Shown: positions 10,159 to 46,300 of the stretch, piece after piece
Layout of the letters: each line of letters opens with the position of its first letter
How positions within the stretch are numbered: the stretch's first letter is position 1
Assembly: GCA_903813345.2 (NCBI GenBank)
Contig: CAIIXF020000012.1
Location: 26,918,684-26,982,683, forward strand
From: Owenia fusiformis
Taxonomy: Eukaryota; Annelida; Polychaeta; Sabellida; Oweniidae
Length of the DNA: 64,000 nucleotides
Reading direction: 5' to 3'
Notes under the pieces: generated by a model
Databases searched by the model: none
The model's input: the letters and a program-made list of their open reading frames with translations, nothing else
Told to the model about the DNA's origin: nothing
Made by a program: the position numbers and the translations under genes

Positions 10159-13100
10159 TTATTTCTGTTGATCTTGCCATTGTCCGGGCGTAAGAGTTTT
10201 CATTGACATTGCATGGATTGAATTCATTTCTTCTTTAAGCGCTGCATTAACCAATCTGCAAAAAATATGCTTAAATTGTAATTCAGTAAGAAATCAAACA
10301 TGTAAAAGGAAGAAACTTATTTCAAATTTTTTGAGAAAAAAATTTTGCTTTGTGATTTTATAACAATTCTGACAACTTTCAGAAGTCTACAACAAATCTA
10401 ACAAACTTTTTAAATCAAGGTTACACCTGAACTTGCCACTACCAGCCCTCAGTAGAGGTTGATACTAGATACAGGTAGATGCTTGACAATATACATAAGT
10501 GATTAAACATACTCGCACATGTTTGTGATGATTATACTGTTATAGAATCATTTAAATGTTTATCCTTAAAAGTAGAGTGAAAATTAACCACAAGAACACT
10601 TCAATACAAATCATGTTTACTAAGAACACTTCAATACAAATCATGTTTACGAAGAACACATCAATACAAATCATGTTTACCAAGAACACTTCAATACAAA
10701 TCATGTTTATGAAGAACACATCAATACAAATCATGTTTACCAAGAACACTTCAATACAAATCATGTTTACGAAGAACACTTCAATACAAATCATGTTTAC
10801 TAAGAACACTTCAATACAAATCATGTTTACGAAGAACACATCAATACAAATCATGTTTACCAAGAACACTTCAATTCAAATCATGTTTATGAAGAACACT
10901 TCAATACAAATCATGTTTACGAAGAACACTTCAATACAAATCATGTTTACGAAGAACACTTCAATACAAATCATGTTTACGAAGAACACATCAATACAAA
11001 TCATGTTTACCAAGAACACTTCAATACAAATCATGTTTACCAAGAACACTTCAATACAAATCATGTTTACAAAGAACACTTAAATACAAATCATGTTTAC
11101 TAAGAACACTTCAATACAAATCATGTTTACTTGTGTCTTTGAAGCAGTGGAAGTCCTTCAAATTTTTGTGAGACGATGAGGGCAGTAAATTTAGCTCCAC
11201 AGCCGTCAGATTGGTCCACAACCTCCTGCAGAAATAAAACATAGTTGCCATGACAACACAAGAATTTCACACTTTTATCATGAGCACCGCCAGGTACACA
11301 GTAGCCTTGAAGAAGACTTTAGCATTTGTTGATTTTTAAAATGCACAAAATTCGATCCCAGCGTGGTGGGTGAATATTCAAATCAACTATCCGGAAATTA
11401 CCTGATTGCTTAACATAACAATATGTCGGGAAGGAAGAAAGACATGTGAAAATGTTGCTCAGAAAGAAGTTCATTTTATGACTCTAGACATTCCTTAGGA
11501 TATACTTTGACATAGCAGGACGGTAGAAACAGTAGTATTCTTTTTGAGTTGAGCATCGAAATATGACATAGTGAGTAGTATTTATCCTACGAATAACATG
11601 TGAATTATTGGATGTAAAATCGAGCGTTTTCCAATGGGGTTGATAGAAGGCTTTACATTTGGAAAAAATATCCAAATTTTAAACGTAAAGGCTAGAGTAC
11701 CGACAATTGTCGGTACTCTAGACTCTGATGTGGTGGCACGCTAGAGGACCGACAAATAAATTGTCGGTACGGGAGATATGCTGTGTTTACACGCTAGAGG
11801 ACCGACAAATATTGATTTTCGAATTTTCTGGCGCATGCGCAATGCACGGGGGGATATTTCAGATATCATACGGATATTTTGGGAGCAAGTGCAAAACCCG
11901 GGGAGGGCATTAGCCCCGATTACCCGGGGATTACCAAACCCAGTCAAAAAATGGTAGCCCGGGAACAGGGAATGGTAGTAAACGTTGAAAGGCCCAATAA
12001 AAAACATGAACAACGTAAGACGTTAGAGAGCTATTAATGCAGAGTAAACGGCTATTACTCGTCGCAAGATCCTGGGGAAATCGCTTATTTTACGCCATTT
12101 TTAATATTCATCATTTTACCATTTCGCTGTACATTAGAGTTACATAACCTATTATATATCATTTTGAAGGGTAACCCCTCATCTTTTTGACTATAGCATT
12201 AAGATGTATTAGAAATCTAGCATAACGCAGCGTTCTACGGTTTTCTATGCGAGGAAACTGCAAATTAACGTTGTAATAATGTAACGTAATTCCTTGTAAA
12301 AATACCTTAAATCATGAATATTTCGATAAAACGTTGATCAAAATTACCCCAAATTTGCTTCTACATTCACTGGACCATGTAAAATTATGACGTCATAACA
12401 CATTGACGGTTACAATTCAAATATTTTGTATAGAACGCATTAGATTTCATCGGGGAAAGTGTAAGATTTTTTGGCGTAAAACACATAGGGTAAGTTAACT
12501 GCTTCTAACTTTTTTATTACTAGAGAAAAGAAAAAGATTTTTGATATGGACAATATTGTCATGGCGAAATTAAAGAATATCTCCTCAAAATATATACTTA
12601 TGGCCTTTTACCCTGCGTAAAGCCAGATACAAAAAGTGGTACAAGAATGTACAAGAGAACATTTTTACATTAATTTTTGCGCATTGTCTATTTTGAGGGG
12701 TATTTTAATGGATTTAGATATAATATTTTTAAAATTTGACTTGATTTTCAAAATATTGTCCTTGCCAAATTGATGCCTGTGAATTTTCAATAAGATTAAT
12801 AATAAGTAAAGCACCATACTTTAAAAATAAAAAAGTGGTACAAAAATGTACGTTCCCTATTTGACGACGTAAAACCGTCCAAATAGTCAGTCTTTTGTTA
12901 AGATCGCCCTATTGTTATCAGTCGTGTTTAGACCAGATGACGTCATAAATGATATCCAAAACACTTAAATGTTTATATCTTATGTTCAACAATATACTAT
13001 TTTGGCTATATATTCACTTTACTACTTATTAAAGACGGAGTGACAATGACAATGGTAATGCTTTATACGATTACAAAACAAAAATGCGTTAATTCGTCGT

Positions 13101-15080
13101 CAAGATATTCATCATGTTCAAGCGTTCCATATAAGGAATACACGACGCGGAACACATAATACATAGAGTTTCTGTAAAGCTGGTACTCCAAGGTTTCTAA
13201 CGGTATATAGAATCCTAATACTTCAATACACTTACAATATCTTAAAAGCACAATATGTTTTTCGTGTTGTTACTTTTGTAATTTTTTGATAGTTCTCGGG
13301 TGTTACAGGGAGTTCCCCAGGATCTTGCGACGAGTATATATATATTCTAAACAGACAGGATATTTCTCATGAGCCGATCAGGCGTAGAAAGGGGAGTTTG
13401 CTACCCATTAGATAGAAGAAAATAGCTAGAATGTTTTTTATCTGAAGCTTATGGTATGAGGTTCCATATCCATCCGCCAAACAGTATGGCCCCTATATAG
13501 TCCATTTAAAAACCTGTGGTATCGTTCTAAATAACCCATAGTTGGCTTCTAGGGTACCTAGTATGCCACTATTTGGTATAAAAATAAAGAGGAGTTCAAC
13601 TTTCATTTGAATTACGAAAATAGCGATGTAGGTCAAAATAGTTCCGAACGTGAGCATGTTTACTACGCGTTTGCCCGTCATATCAGAATTGAGCAAGTGG
13701 TAGCAAACGCGAGTTACAATAAACGGACGCTGATATCTCAAAAAGTAACCTGACTCCCTATAATTTGATGTAGGTCAATCGAACCCCTATATGGACAGGT
13801 GCATTTTGATATATAACACTATGGTGGGTAAGCGTTTTATAGTTGATCACGAACGCCATATGTGCAAGGTAGCCTATTGTTATGAATTTTCGAATTTGGT
13901 GTTGGATTACGGTACTCATACCTTATAGCACAATTTTTGATGCATTTGGCTCCCTTAGTCAATGGCCACGATTCCATCTCACTGAGAGCTACCAAACGCA
14001 AAGTAAACAGTGATATATTCGAAATGTCGAAATGAGATATTTCTCCTGTGCCATGGCGTAGTAAGGGTAGAGAGTGAGGGGGGTGAAAGCATCCCCTCCC
14101 CTAACTGTATATATCGACCCATTAGATAGAACAAGAAAAGAGCTTTAAAATGTTTTTTAATTGAAGCTTGTGGGACAATTTTGATGGAAGTTGAATCAAT
14201 TTTAGTCTAAATAAATTATGGCTCACTACAAGTTAATGCCTGTACGATTCTATACTGCAAAAGAAGCACTATGCCCCCCCCTCAAAAGAAAAAAAGAAGA
14301 TCTTGCCGGGATTCGAACTCGGGACCGAGTGTGTACGAGTCGTGCTCGCTAACCACTAGACTACTAGTGATAAGGTTAATTTTAAAAGCAAAAGTAGTGG
14401 ATTTATTTATGAAATTGTCGGCTCTCTAGCAAAAACACGTAGCAGCCACTTGCGTACCGACAATTGTCGGTTCTCTATCTGGCACTACTTGTTGACGATA
14501 GAGCGCCGACAATTGTCGGTACCCCAGCAAATACCCCTGGACAGTCTCCAGTACCGACAATTGTCGGTCCTGGAGCCACTCCGAATTTTAAAAATCAACA
14601 AATGCTAAAGCCTTCTTCAAGGCTAGGTACACAGGAGACAGGCGATTCACAGAATATCTTTTTCATATGATTTTGATTAAAACTGCGAACATGAAATCAC
14701 TGAATAAAAAAGGTGGATCCTTGGACTATGACATACCATTATTACCATTCATAATTAGAGGCGTTCCCTTCCAAACTTCGTTCGATTTTAGGGATTAGAG
14801 TGTGGAGGTTTGCTAACAAAGTTCTATATCGTCTACCATCGGGGAAAAAAGTGGGGAGGGGGTCTGCAACCACATAAGACCTGTGCAATTACGACGGTGG
14901 ATATTACTTTGATGTGGATTGGCGGTTGGTCAGAGTTCTGACTCGAGTTGGACGTGTTGATTTTTATTTATTTTCTCTTGCAATCTAAATTACGTTGTAT
15001 ACATGCATCTAACTTACACAATGTGTGGCCTGAAGGTCCTTGGTAAGTTTATCTCTTATATCTGCTTCTGTATACGGCAT
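10159..15080 (-). CDS. BOLA2: BolA-like protein 2, complete 3-exon gene
   Basis: Exons in transcript order: 15080-15018, 11225-11131, 10255-10159. They join in frame to 84 residues (human BOLA2 has 86). Exon 1 reads MPYTEADIRDKLTKDLQATH, matching the YLREKL helix. Exon 2 contains CGAKFTALIVSQKFEGLPLL and QRHK. Exon 3 gives LVNAALKEEMNSIHAMSMKT and LTPGQW before TAA. The conserved C-terminal histidine (IHAMSMKTLTP) and the exon 2 cysteine (GCGAKF) are the expected cluster-ligand positions. The family partners monothiol glutaredoxin GLRX3 in cytosolic [2Fe-2S] delivery. Intron 1 is 3.8 kb because a Mutator-like element sits in it. Intron 2 starts directly in a 30-bp minisatellite. Divergent from SELENOO and followed closely by TSEN15. 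Confidence 0.92.
10591..11130. repeat. 30-bp minisatellite, 18 copies, starting at the BOLA2 exon 2 donor
   Basis: The unit on the plus strand is AAGAACACTTCAATACAAAT followed by CATGTTTACN. Period is exactly 30 bp over 540 bp with only a few variant positions. Read on the minus strand, the BOLA2 5' splice site GTAAAC is the first base of the array, and each unit repeats that donor-like hexamer. Because 30 is divisible by 3, the array is open in several frames and mimics a coding repeat; it is not a protein gene. Confidence 0.95.
11302..14625. mobile_element. 3.3-kb non-autonomous Mutator-like element in BOLA2 intron 1
   Basis: The 9-bp direct repeat GGTACACAG flanks the block at 11293-11301 and 14626-14634. 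Immediately inside are 40-bp terminal inverted repeats beginning TAGCCTTGAAGAAG and differing at one position. A 9-bp duplication with such TIRs is typical of Mutator-like transposons. The interior has no long frame. It carries palindromes ACCGACAATTGTCGGT clustered near both ends (about 11700-11815 and 14455-14570), a 21-bp inverted pair (ACTCGTCGCAAGATCCTGG at 12058 and its complement near 13315-13332), a diverged direct duplication (13403-13455 and 14117-14173), and a tRNA-like segment. Confidence 0.8.
14303..14370 (-). other. tRNA-like (Pol III A/B box) segment inside the Mutator-like element
   Basis: On the minus strand TAGTCTAGTGGTTAGCGAGC resembles an A box with D arm. GTTCGAATCCCGG is a good B box/T arm with one mispaired stem position. 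The acceptor ends do not pair and the anticodon stem is poor. It is followed by an A/T-rich tract that could end Pol III transcription. More likely a tRNA-derived SINE head or decayed tRNA than a working gene. Confidence 0.45.
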
Positions 15081-15414
15081 AGTGTGTGGTATAAACAGCT
15101 GGAAACAGGTTTTTATTCGAATATTTCTTAAAAATTATAAAGTCATGGAGGCAGCCATTGAATAGAGCATAGCGTAGTTCATTTCCATTTTCACATTTCT
15201 AAAGTGATGATTCAATGTGATTATTTATATTTCCAGTAATCCAATATCCTGATCAATCCATTTATAATATATGAAATGATTTCATGTTTACCAATTTAAA
15301 AAAAGTTAAATGTTCAAGCGTTAATTTAGTTTGAACATTTACAGTAGAAATTCAATAGCATATGCTCATTGCGCCAAAATGACGTCACTTCCGTAAACAT
15401 TTGGATGGAAAAAT
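15081..15414. promoter_or_regulatory. Shared bidirectional promoter of BOLA2 and SELENOO
   Basis: Only 334 bp separate the two divergent start codons. The interval must hold both 5' UTRs and both promoters. A TGACGTCA-like site (AATGACGTCACTTCC) with an adjoining ETS-like CACTTCC lies about 30 bp before the SELENOO ATG. No clear TATA boxes. Inferred from position. Confidence 0.55.
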
Positions 15415-19986
<4,572 letters not shown>

Positions 19987-20580
19987 AGTTTAATTCAAAT
20001 CTTTTCATATCAGATATACCAGCAAAAAATCCTCAAACATCACTTCTTAAAAAGTGATATACTGGTTTCAAAGTGATATTTGATGGTTTGGTTCTTTTTC
20101 AAAAATGATTTGTTTTTAATTTTCTTTCAAAACTCTTTATTAGATAACCAGAATAAATCAAATATTAATGTTTCAGGTGCAGGCATATTAAAACTCTTCT
20201 GATCAAACATTTCAGGGTCATGTTTAGAAAGGTATTCATATCAAACTACTTTTCATTTATACAGGGTTCAGTTGCCTGATACAGCAGATGGCAATCGCTA
20301 AAATTCACTCTTCTTGACAAAGAACTTGAAAAAAGAGATGCCTCTTGGGCAATGGGCTAACCAGCAACTTGTCTAATTGGGCAATCATAATTTTAGGCTT
20401 AGTCCTTTCATTAATAGCTTGAGAACCAAAGATGTCAACACACTGTTTTCTTTGGGGAAAATTCTAACCTTGTGGAAATAGGTGGGCAGTTTATTTTAGA
20501 CTGAGCACAAGGAGTTGAAAAAAATAAATAGATGATTTCACACAGAATGAAGTGCTGAAAGTTTTGATTTGTAACTTGTT
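19987..20580. other. SELENOO 3' flank, no gene seen
   Basis: AT-rich sequence after the SELENOO stop; likely 3' UTR and intergenic DNA. No second frame, no SECIS-like element recognised by eye. Confidence 0.5.
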
Positions 20581-20581
20581 T

Positions 20582-21082
20582 TTGTATTTGTCTTTAATTT
20601 GGCGAGCGTTTTAATTTGGCTATAGGCGCTAGGGGTCCCGCAATTGCTCGGATTTGCTTGAGCGCTCGAGCAATACGCCACGATACGAGCGTATCGATAC
20701 TCACCTTGAATATCGGTTAAAAAATTGTATCGTTTTTAACTCCCCAAAACAGCAAAATCATGCTCCAAAGCAGCTTAAATACGATTGTATCTACCCATTG
20801 TCCCGTTTCCATTTTGTTATCCGCCTAGCGTAATCTGGCGTAGAATGTATTTCCGGCTTCCGGTAAAAAATGGAGAAGACATTTGTCTTGTTAACGTATT
20901 TGTTTTTATTAAATAAATTTATTTGTTACGCACTTACATTGCTCGTATCGTTTGTATCGTATCGTGAGGTAAATATCGTTGCTCGTATCGAAATTGAAGA
21001 TACTGTATCGTGGGACCCCCAATAGGCACCAATATGCCAATCGCCAAAATAAGTAGCGCCAAATTAATGACAAATACAGACT
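20582..21082. mobile_element. MITE interrupted by a second element (nested insertion)
   Basis: The outer ends TTTGTATTTGTCTTTAATTTGG and CCAAATTAATGACAAATACA are inverted repeats. Between them, at about 20630-21025, lies a separate block that starts GGGGTCCCGCAATTGCTCGG and ends ATCGTGGGACCCCC. That inner block has its own inverted ends and is rich in GCTCGTATCG. The inner block has split the outer element. Confidence 0.55.
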
Positions 21083-23356
21083 TTGCTGATTGCTGTTCAA
21101 AGTAGTAACATTTCCAAAATAAGACAATGTTAACCAACTTCCAAAAACAATTGTGTATTTTCACCACTTTTGTAAACTCAGGAACATAACAGTTCACAGA
21201 ATAAATAACACAACCAAAATATTCATATGTTATACAGTGTGATTATATTTTATATACAATAAAATTTACAATTTAAAGCACAAGAAGTGTGCCCATTGCA
21301 ATAATACCCTTCAGAGCACATGTTTTTTTCAGTTCCTCACAAAAATGTAAAATTAAATAATTCAAATTCTAATAGTATACACAGAAAATAAGTTTGTCAC
21401 TTGCGTAATGAAAGTTTTGTCTCATTTGACATGTATCCATGAGAACGACTGAAAAACAATCAATTTTCTTAATAAGGGATCAGACATCTTAACAGTTGTT
21501 TTCCACATAATCTCTAGTAATTCATTAAAATTTGCTCAACATCGCTCCTCAGATTAAAATATAAACATTTATTTAGTATTCATAAAGTCACCATTGGAAA
21601 GCTAAGTGAATATGTACAAGACAGTGTTCAACATTGATTTCTCTAACTATATATACACAGGTCAAATAAACCCTTGCAAAACACCATTGCATTCATGCTT
21701 TTTACAGATTGAAAGTTGCTGAACTCCCATACAATATTTCAATCAATTCTTTATTATAGCTACCCGAATTTGTTTTAATAAAGCATGAAAACTATGACAT
21801 TTTAAAAGGAACTCCTTCCTTAATTTATAGCTAGTATTCAAATATAGCCCCAAAGGGTGCTATAATGAGGAGGAAATTGACCAGAATTCCAAGTTGGGCC
21901 TTTCCTTATGTAAAGTTGAACCTTTAGATTCAACTTATTCTTTACATGAGAATAGGTTCATCTTGAATTGTTGATTTCCCCCATTTTTGTAGATAATGTG
22001 AATTACACGAGGACTTCTCTAAATAAAGGATAGAAAGCTGTCATTATCTAGTGAACTTCTCTTTGGCCTTTGACTTTTAAGTACAACAATTGGGAACTGG
22101 GTAATGCTACAGAAAATTAGTCCCGAAATATGACACAAGGTTGACTCGAGAAACCACAGTATAAAGTCGACATCACATTCATTTATAAATATATGACATC
22201 ACAAACATTAAATGTGACATCACATATAGCACGAATAATAAACACTCACAATTTCATGTTTTAGTTAGCAGATTTGTACAGCTTTATAAATATGATATGA
22301 CACAACAAACACATTGTCAGTGAAAATTCATAAAATTAGCCAAATAATAAATCCCAGCTGTATATGTGGTTGGTGGCTAAGAACATCCTGCTAAAAGCCA
22401 ATATATTTTAAGAATGTGTTATTATTGGCCAAAAAAATAATCAAGAAAAACCTGATGTAACCGGCAAAGATAATTTTTAGCAATGGGCAAGATATTTTAC
22501 AAACTCTTACTTAAAAAAAAAATGGGCAGAAAATGCTACTAAAGTTACTGACTCAAATAATATTTACAAACCTTTTCATAAAAGGTCAGGTGTAACGTAA
22601 AAGGGTAGAAAAATACAAATAGTGTCGCCATGGAAGTATCCCTCAAATTGAAATGTTGATTACTGTAATCTTTGATGAGATGCCCCCTAGCCACAGAGAG
22701 CAAATATGTTTGAAACATCATCAAGGTATATGCTGTAAATTACTTTGATTTGGTGCCTGCTTTACAGTATAATGACATATTGACATGGTGGCGACATCTA
22801 CCCTACATGAGTATGATGGTCAAGTCATACACCTCAGATTAAACGTATCAGACTACCGAGGTGCTTAGCTTATAGTAAGTTTATTTACAAAACCTGACCA
22901 TGATTTATAAGGTAGGCTATTTCACCTACAGATTTCACTGTACATTTACAAATATATGCTACGATATGGTGACACATGAATCTTGCGTATGAGTACATCC
23001 TATGATGTTATGGTGGACCTCCCTGCTCTGATTGTGCGTCATGACGATATTAAGATAAGAATATGTTAAAATAGCCTCGTAATTCAGTCTCTCGTCATTG
23101 TTCACATTCATTCCTTTATCATTTAATTCATTATAATGTCTAGAAAACATGAAGTCTCATTCTTAAATGCATTCACTTCACACTTGATTTATGCCATAAT
23201 CCAAATGTCCGTCTGCTAATTTCCAAACTGAGGCTTGCTAGGCCTGACTACTGGAGCACCAGACATGACTAAGCGCTCAACATTTATTCTACAAATTTTA
23301 CACATATGATACACTGAATACACTATATTCCTAGATTACGCTGCCACCAGATGGTG
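21083..23356. other. Intergenic between convergent SELENOO and PP1; no gene seen
   Basis: AT-rich with no recognisable exon. A candidate PP1 poly(A) signal (AATAAA on the minus strand, 23283-23288) lies 69 nt after the PP1 stop. Short minus-strand open frames here show no family features. Confidence 0.55.
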
Positions 23357-43248
<19,892 letters not shown>

Positions 43249-43316
43249 TGTAATAATTCTTTATCTGTGGCAATAGGTGTTATTTAATCCAAATTGTCCA
43301 GTAATTATTCCAGATT
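43249..43316. promoter_or_regulatory. Very short bidirectional promoter, PP1 / ankyrin gene
   Basis: Only 68 bp lie between the PP1 ATG and the proposed ankyrin-gene ATG. AATATGGCGGCCG at about 43366-43380, in ankyrin intron 1, fits a YY1-type element as found just downstream of many TATA-less start sites. Start sites may overlap on opposite strands. Inferred. Confidence 0.45.
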
Positions 43317-46300
43317 ATGACTGATTTTGCCACAGGTAAATTTTTCTATTTTTCCCAGGGAAGCAAATATGGCGGCCGTTACGAAGGCGGATGGATATAT
43401 CGTTACATAGGACTACTTTATGAAAACAAGGTGATTTGGCAAGTACCTGCTGGGAACTATTTTCTAAATGAATTACGATTTTTACCATTGCCCGTTATCA
43501 GACATATTATATGACTGGTCTAATATGAAAGTACAATAAAAGCACTAATTTTGGTTAGCACTTATTTACAAAACACGAATGAACCCCAAAAATTGAATTA
43601 AAAGTTTGGAAGCACTGTTGCATCCTGGGATTTGTATTCAATATGGTGGACGAAATTTTAAAATTTTGTACATTTCGCAAAGAATATTAGAAATACACTA
43701 TATTAGAATGATAGTGGAGAAATATAAAACCCGATGATGAGACCTCTAGCACACAAGTGGGAACTGGGATGAAAAATCTGTGCGATTTCACTTCTGAGCT
43801 ACCAACTATGACAATGAAAAGAAAAGGTGACAGACCATTTATGAAATTTTATTTTTCATTTTTGATTTGGGTTTATTTTTTTGACATTCGGTAGAGCACA
43901 TGCAACGAAATAGAGAGTAGAAACATCAGACAAGAAAACCCAAACCCACTCTCTTTGTTCCAAGGAAAAATGACAGGAGACTTTAGCCCTATCTGCTATC
44001 CATTGCTGTTGTGTAGTTGGCCAATCCTTATATCTCTCATCCAAATTGTCTCCTTATTGATGAATAAGTGCATATGCGAATAAATAATTAATTATTATTA
44101 TTAATTAAATTTAGAGTTCAGCTGACTTTTGCAGAGCAACGTAAAGTCTGCAGTCACAACAAATTGACATTCCGACTGCCATAAAAGAACTGAATTTTAA
44201 TTGTTATATTATTACATATGTACTTTATTTATGTATACATATTAATATATATTAAATATACATGGCTATAAGGTTACATTCATGAGATGACACTCTGCAA
44301 TCTACATCTTATCTTCGTATAAATAAACTTCATAATTTTGCTTCTAGATTTCCAAAAGGCAGCATCTTTCATCCATGAGTTCCTGCTAAAGCTATCTGAA
44401 GATATAGAATGTGCGGAACTCCGAGACTCTCTCAATCTAGCACTTCTCCATATGCAAAAGTACTACCGTTCATTACGACTACGCTCAGCAGATCGCGACC
44501 AAAATATGAATCTCTCTGCTTCTTTAAGAGGTCTAAGTCCCATGACACCTTTCCGTGACGCTCCAAGTAAATTCCAATGGCGGTGGATGAGTCTTGAAAG
44601 TCAGAAAATCGCTACTGGAAGTCTACCAATAGATGGAGGGAAAAATTTGATGACATTGCCATTGATTATACAAGCTGCCAAAGAGGGTGATGATGAATTA
44701 ATTATACAGCTTGTAGAAAAAGGTAATTCAAATTCTATGTCTTAGTCACTTCAGACTTTGAGGAATATCACTTGTAAAAGATCCACACTGGTTAATTTAC
44801 CTAACAGAATTAAATATTTGTATAATATCTTAAAACAGAATGAAATATTTGTTTCATTATTCTCTGTTATATTCTCATACAAATTAATGGAGTACCAATT
44901 TATTGATGTTTGATTAATAATAACAATGTACTCCTGGGGATTAGAATTACACTGGACTAAGTTGTGACTGATGCTGCCGCCTCGCCCAATATTTTTTCTC
45001 GAATAGGTATTCTGGCCATATCCAGCTCCTGATCATCCAGTATTTGTTTTATTATGCACCTCCCAATCAAAGTTAAGTGGAGTACTTACTGGAGTACAGG
45101 CTTAAACTGTCGTTTAGTTGACATTATTTTGACATTTATTTATTTTTTCTTTCAAAACTCAGACGACTTCCGGCCAGTTTATTCGCTACACTGGACGAAA
45201 ATATTTGCCCCGGGAATTTAATTTTTATTTATTCGAGACGTTCTTGCAGAATAATATGTAACTTTTGAATGATAAGGGTATTTGTGATTGATTAAGTGCA
45301 TTTTTTTCTTCTATTTTCCGCCAGTTTCAGATGTAAGCTTTAAGTAGTACTCCAGTTATTAAGAAATAAAGCTCTGAAGTGGGAATGTTGCAAAAACATT
45401 GAAAAAAATATCCGACCCTTTTTCTCGAAAGGGTCAGATATTAAAAAATATCTGGCAGTTTTTAGAAATGAGCAGAGTATTGCCAAATTACAAGCAACTA
45501 AGAACCAATCAGATTTGAGTATTTTAATGAGGTGCATAATAACATTTAATATTCACCAGTCGTGTGTACAGTGGCTGAATATCACTTCTTATTTTGAAGT
45601 CACATGTAGGACAAAGACCAATCAGAGAGTGAGGAATATGACCTTGATGTATGTAATAAGTTTATTTGAAGTTGATGTCCTGGCAAATTTGTAACAAAAA
45701 TTTGATCACTTCTTGAAAAATGTCGTTTTATGGCATTTTTTGTTTTATTGTATTTTACAGATGGCGATAGTTTATTTGAAGTTGATGCTCTTGGTCGTAC
45801 AGCTCTGATGTATGCAGCACATTATAACCAGAAAGACACTTTAGAAATCCTTCTTGAACACAATATAGATGTCAATGCTGAGGCTAATGGTATGTATGAT
45901 ATCACAATTTTATTATCACATATTTTTTTCATATCACTTGAATTCTCGTGGCATGCTAAAATGATATGGTCGTATTGGTTGCTGAAACAATATGTGATGG
46001 TATATTGAAGTGTGACCTTCCTTTCTTCAAAAGGAAATATTTGAATAACATTCTTTCCAAGTAATTTTAGGATCATTAACTTCATGATTACATTATAGAT
46101 GGCTCCACTGCTGCTCATAGAGCATGTCACGATGGACACACAGACATACTAAAACTGCTGCTGGATTACTCTGCGGATGTTTTACTACAGGATACTCAGG
46201 GTCGTGCTCCGATACATTGGGCATGTTACACTCAGAAAACAGACTGTTTAAGATTGCTAATTGAAAGAGGTAATTATTCAAAATACAATGTGTCCCAAAA

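Noticed and set aside
10556-11083. Long open frames on both strands (NTSIQIMFTK repeats)
   Set aside because: Produced entirely by the 30-bp minisatellite whose period is a multiple of three; lies inside BOLA2 intron 2.
10591-11130. CRISPR array (30-bp near-identical repeats)
   Set aside because: No unique spacers between the units, direct head-to-tail tandem, eukaryotic intron context.
14303-14370. Functional tRNA gene
   Set aside because: Acceptor arms do not pair and the anticodon stem is poor; kept only as a tRNA-like segment.
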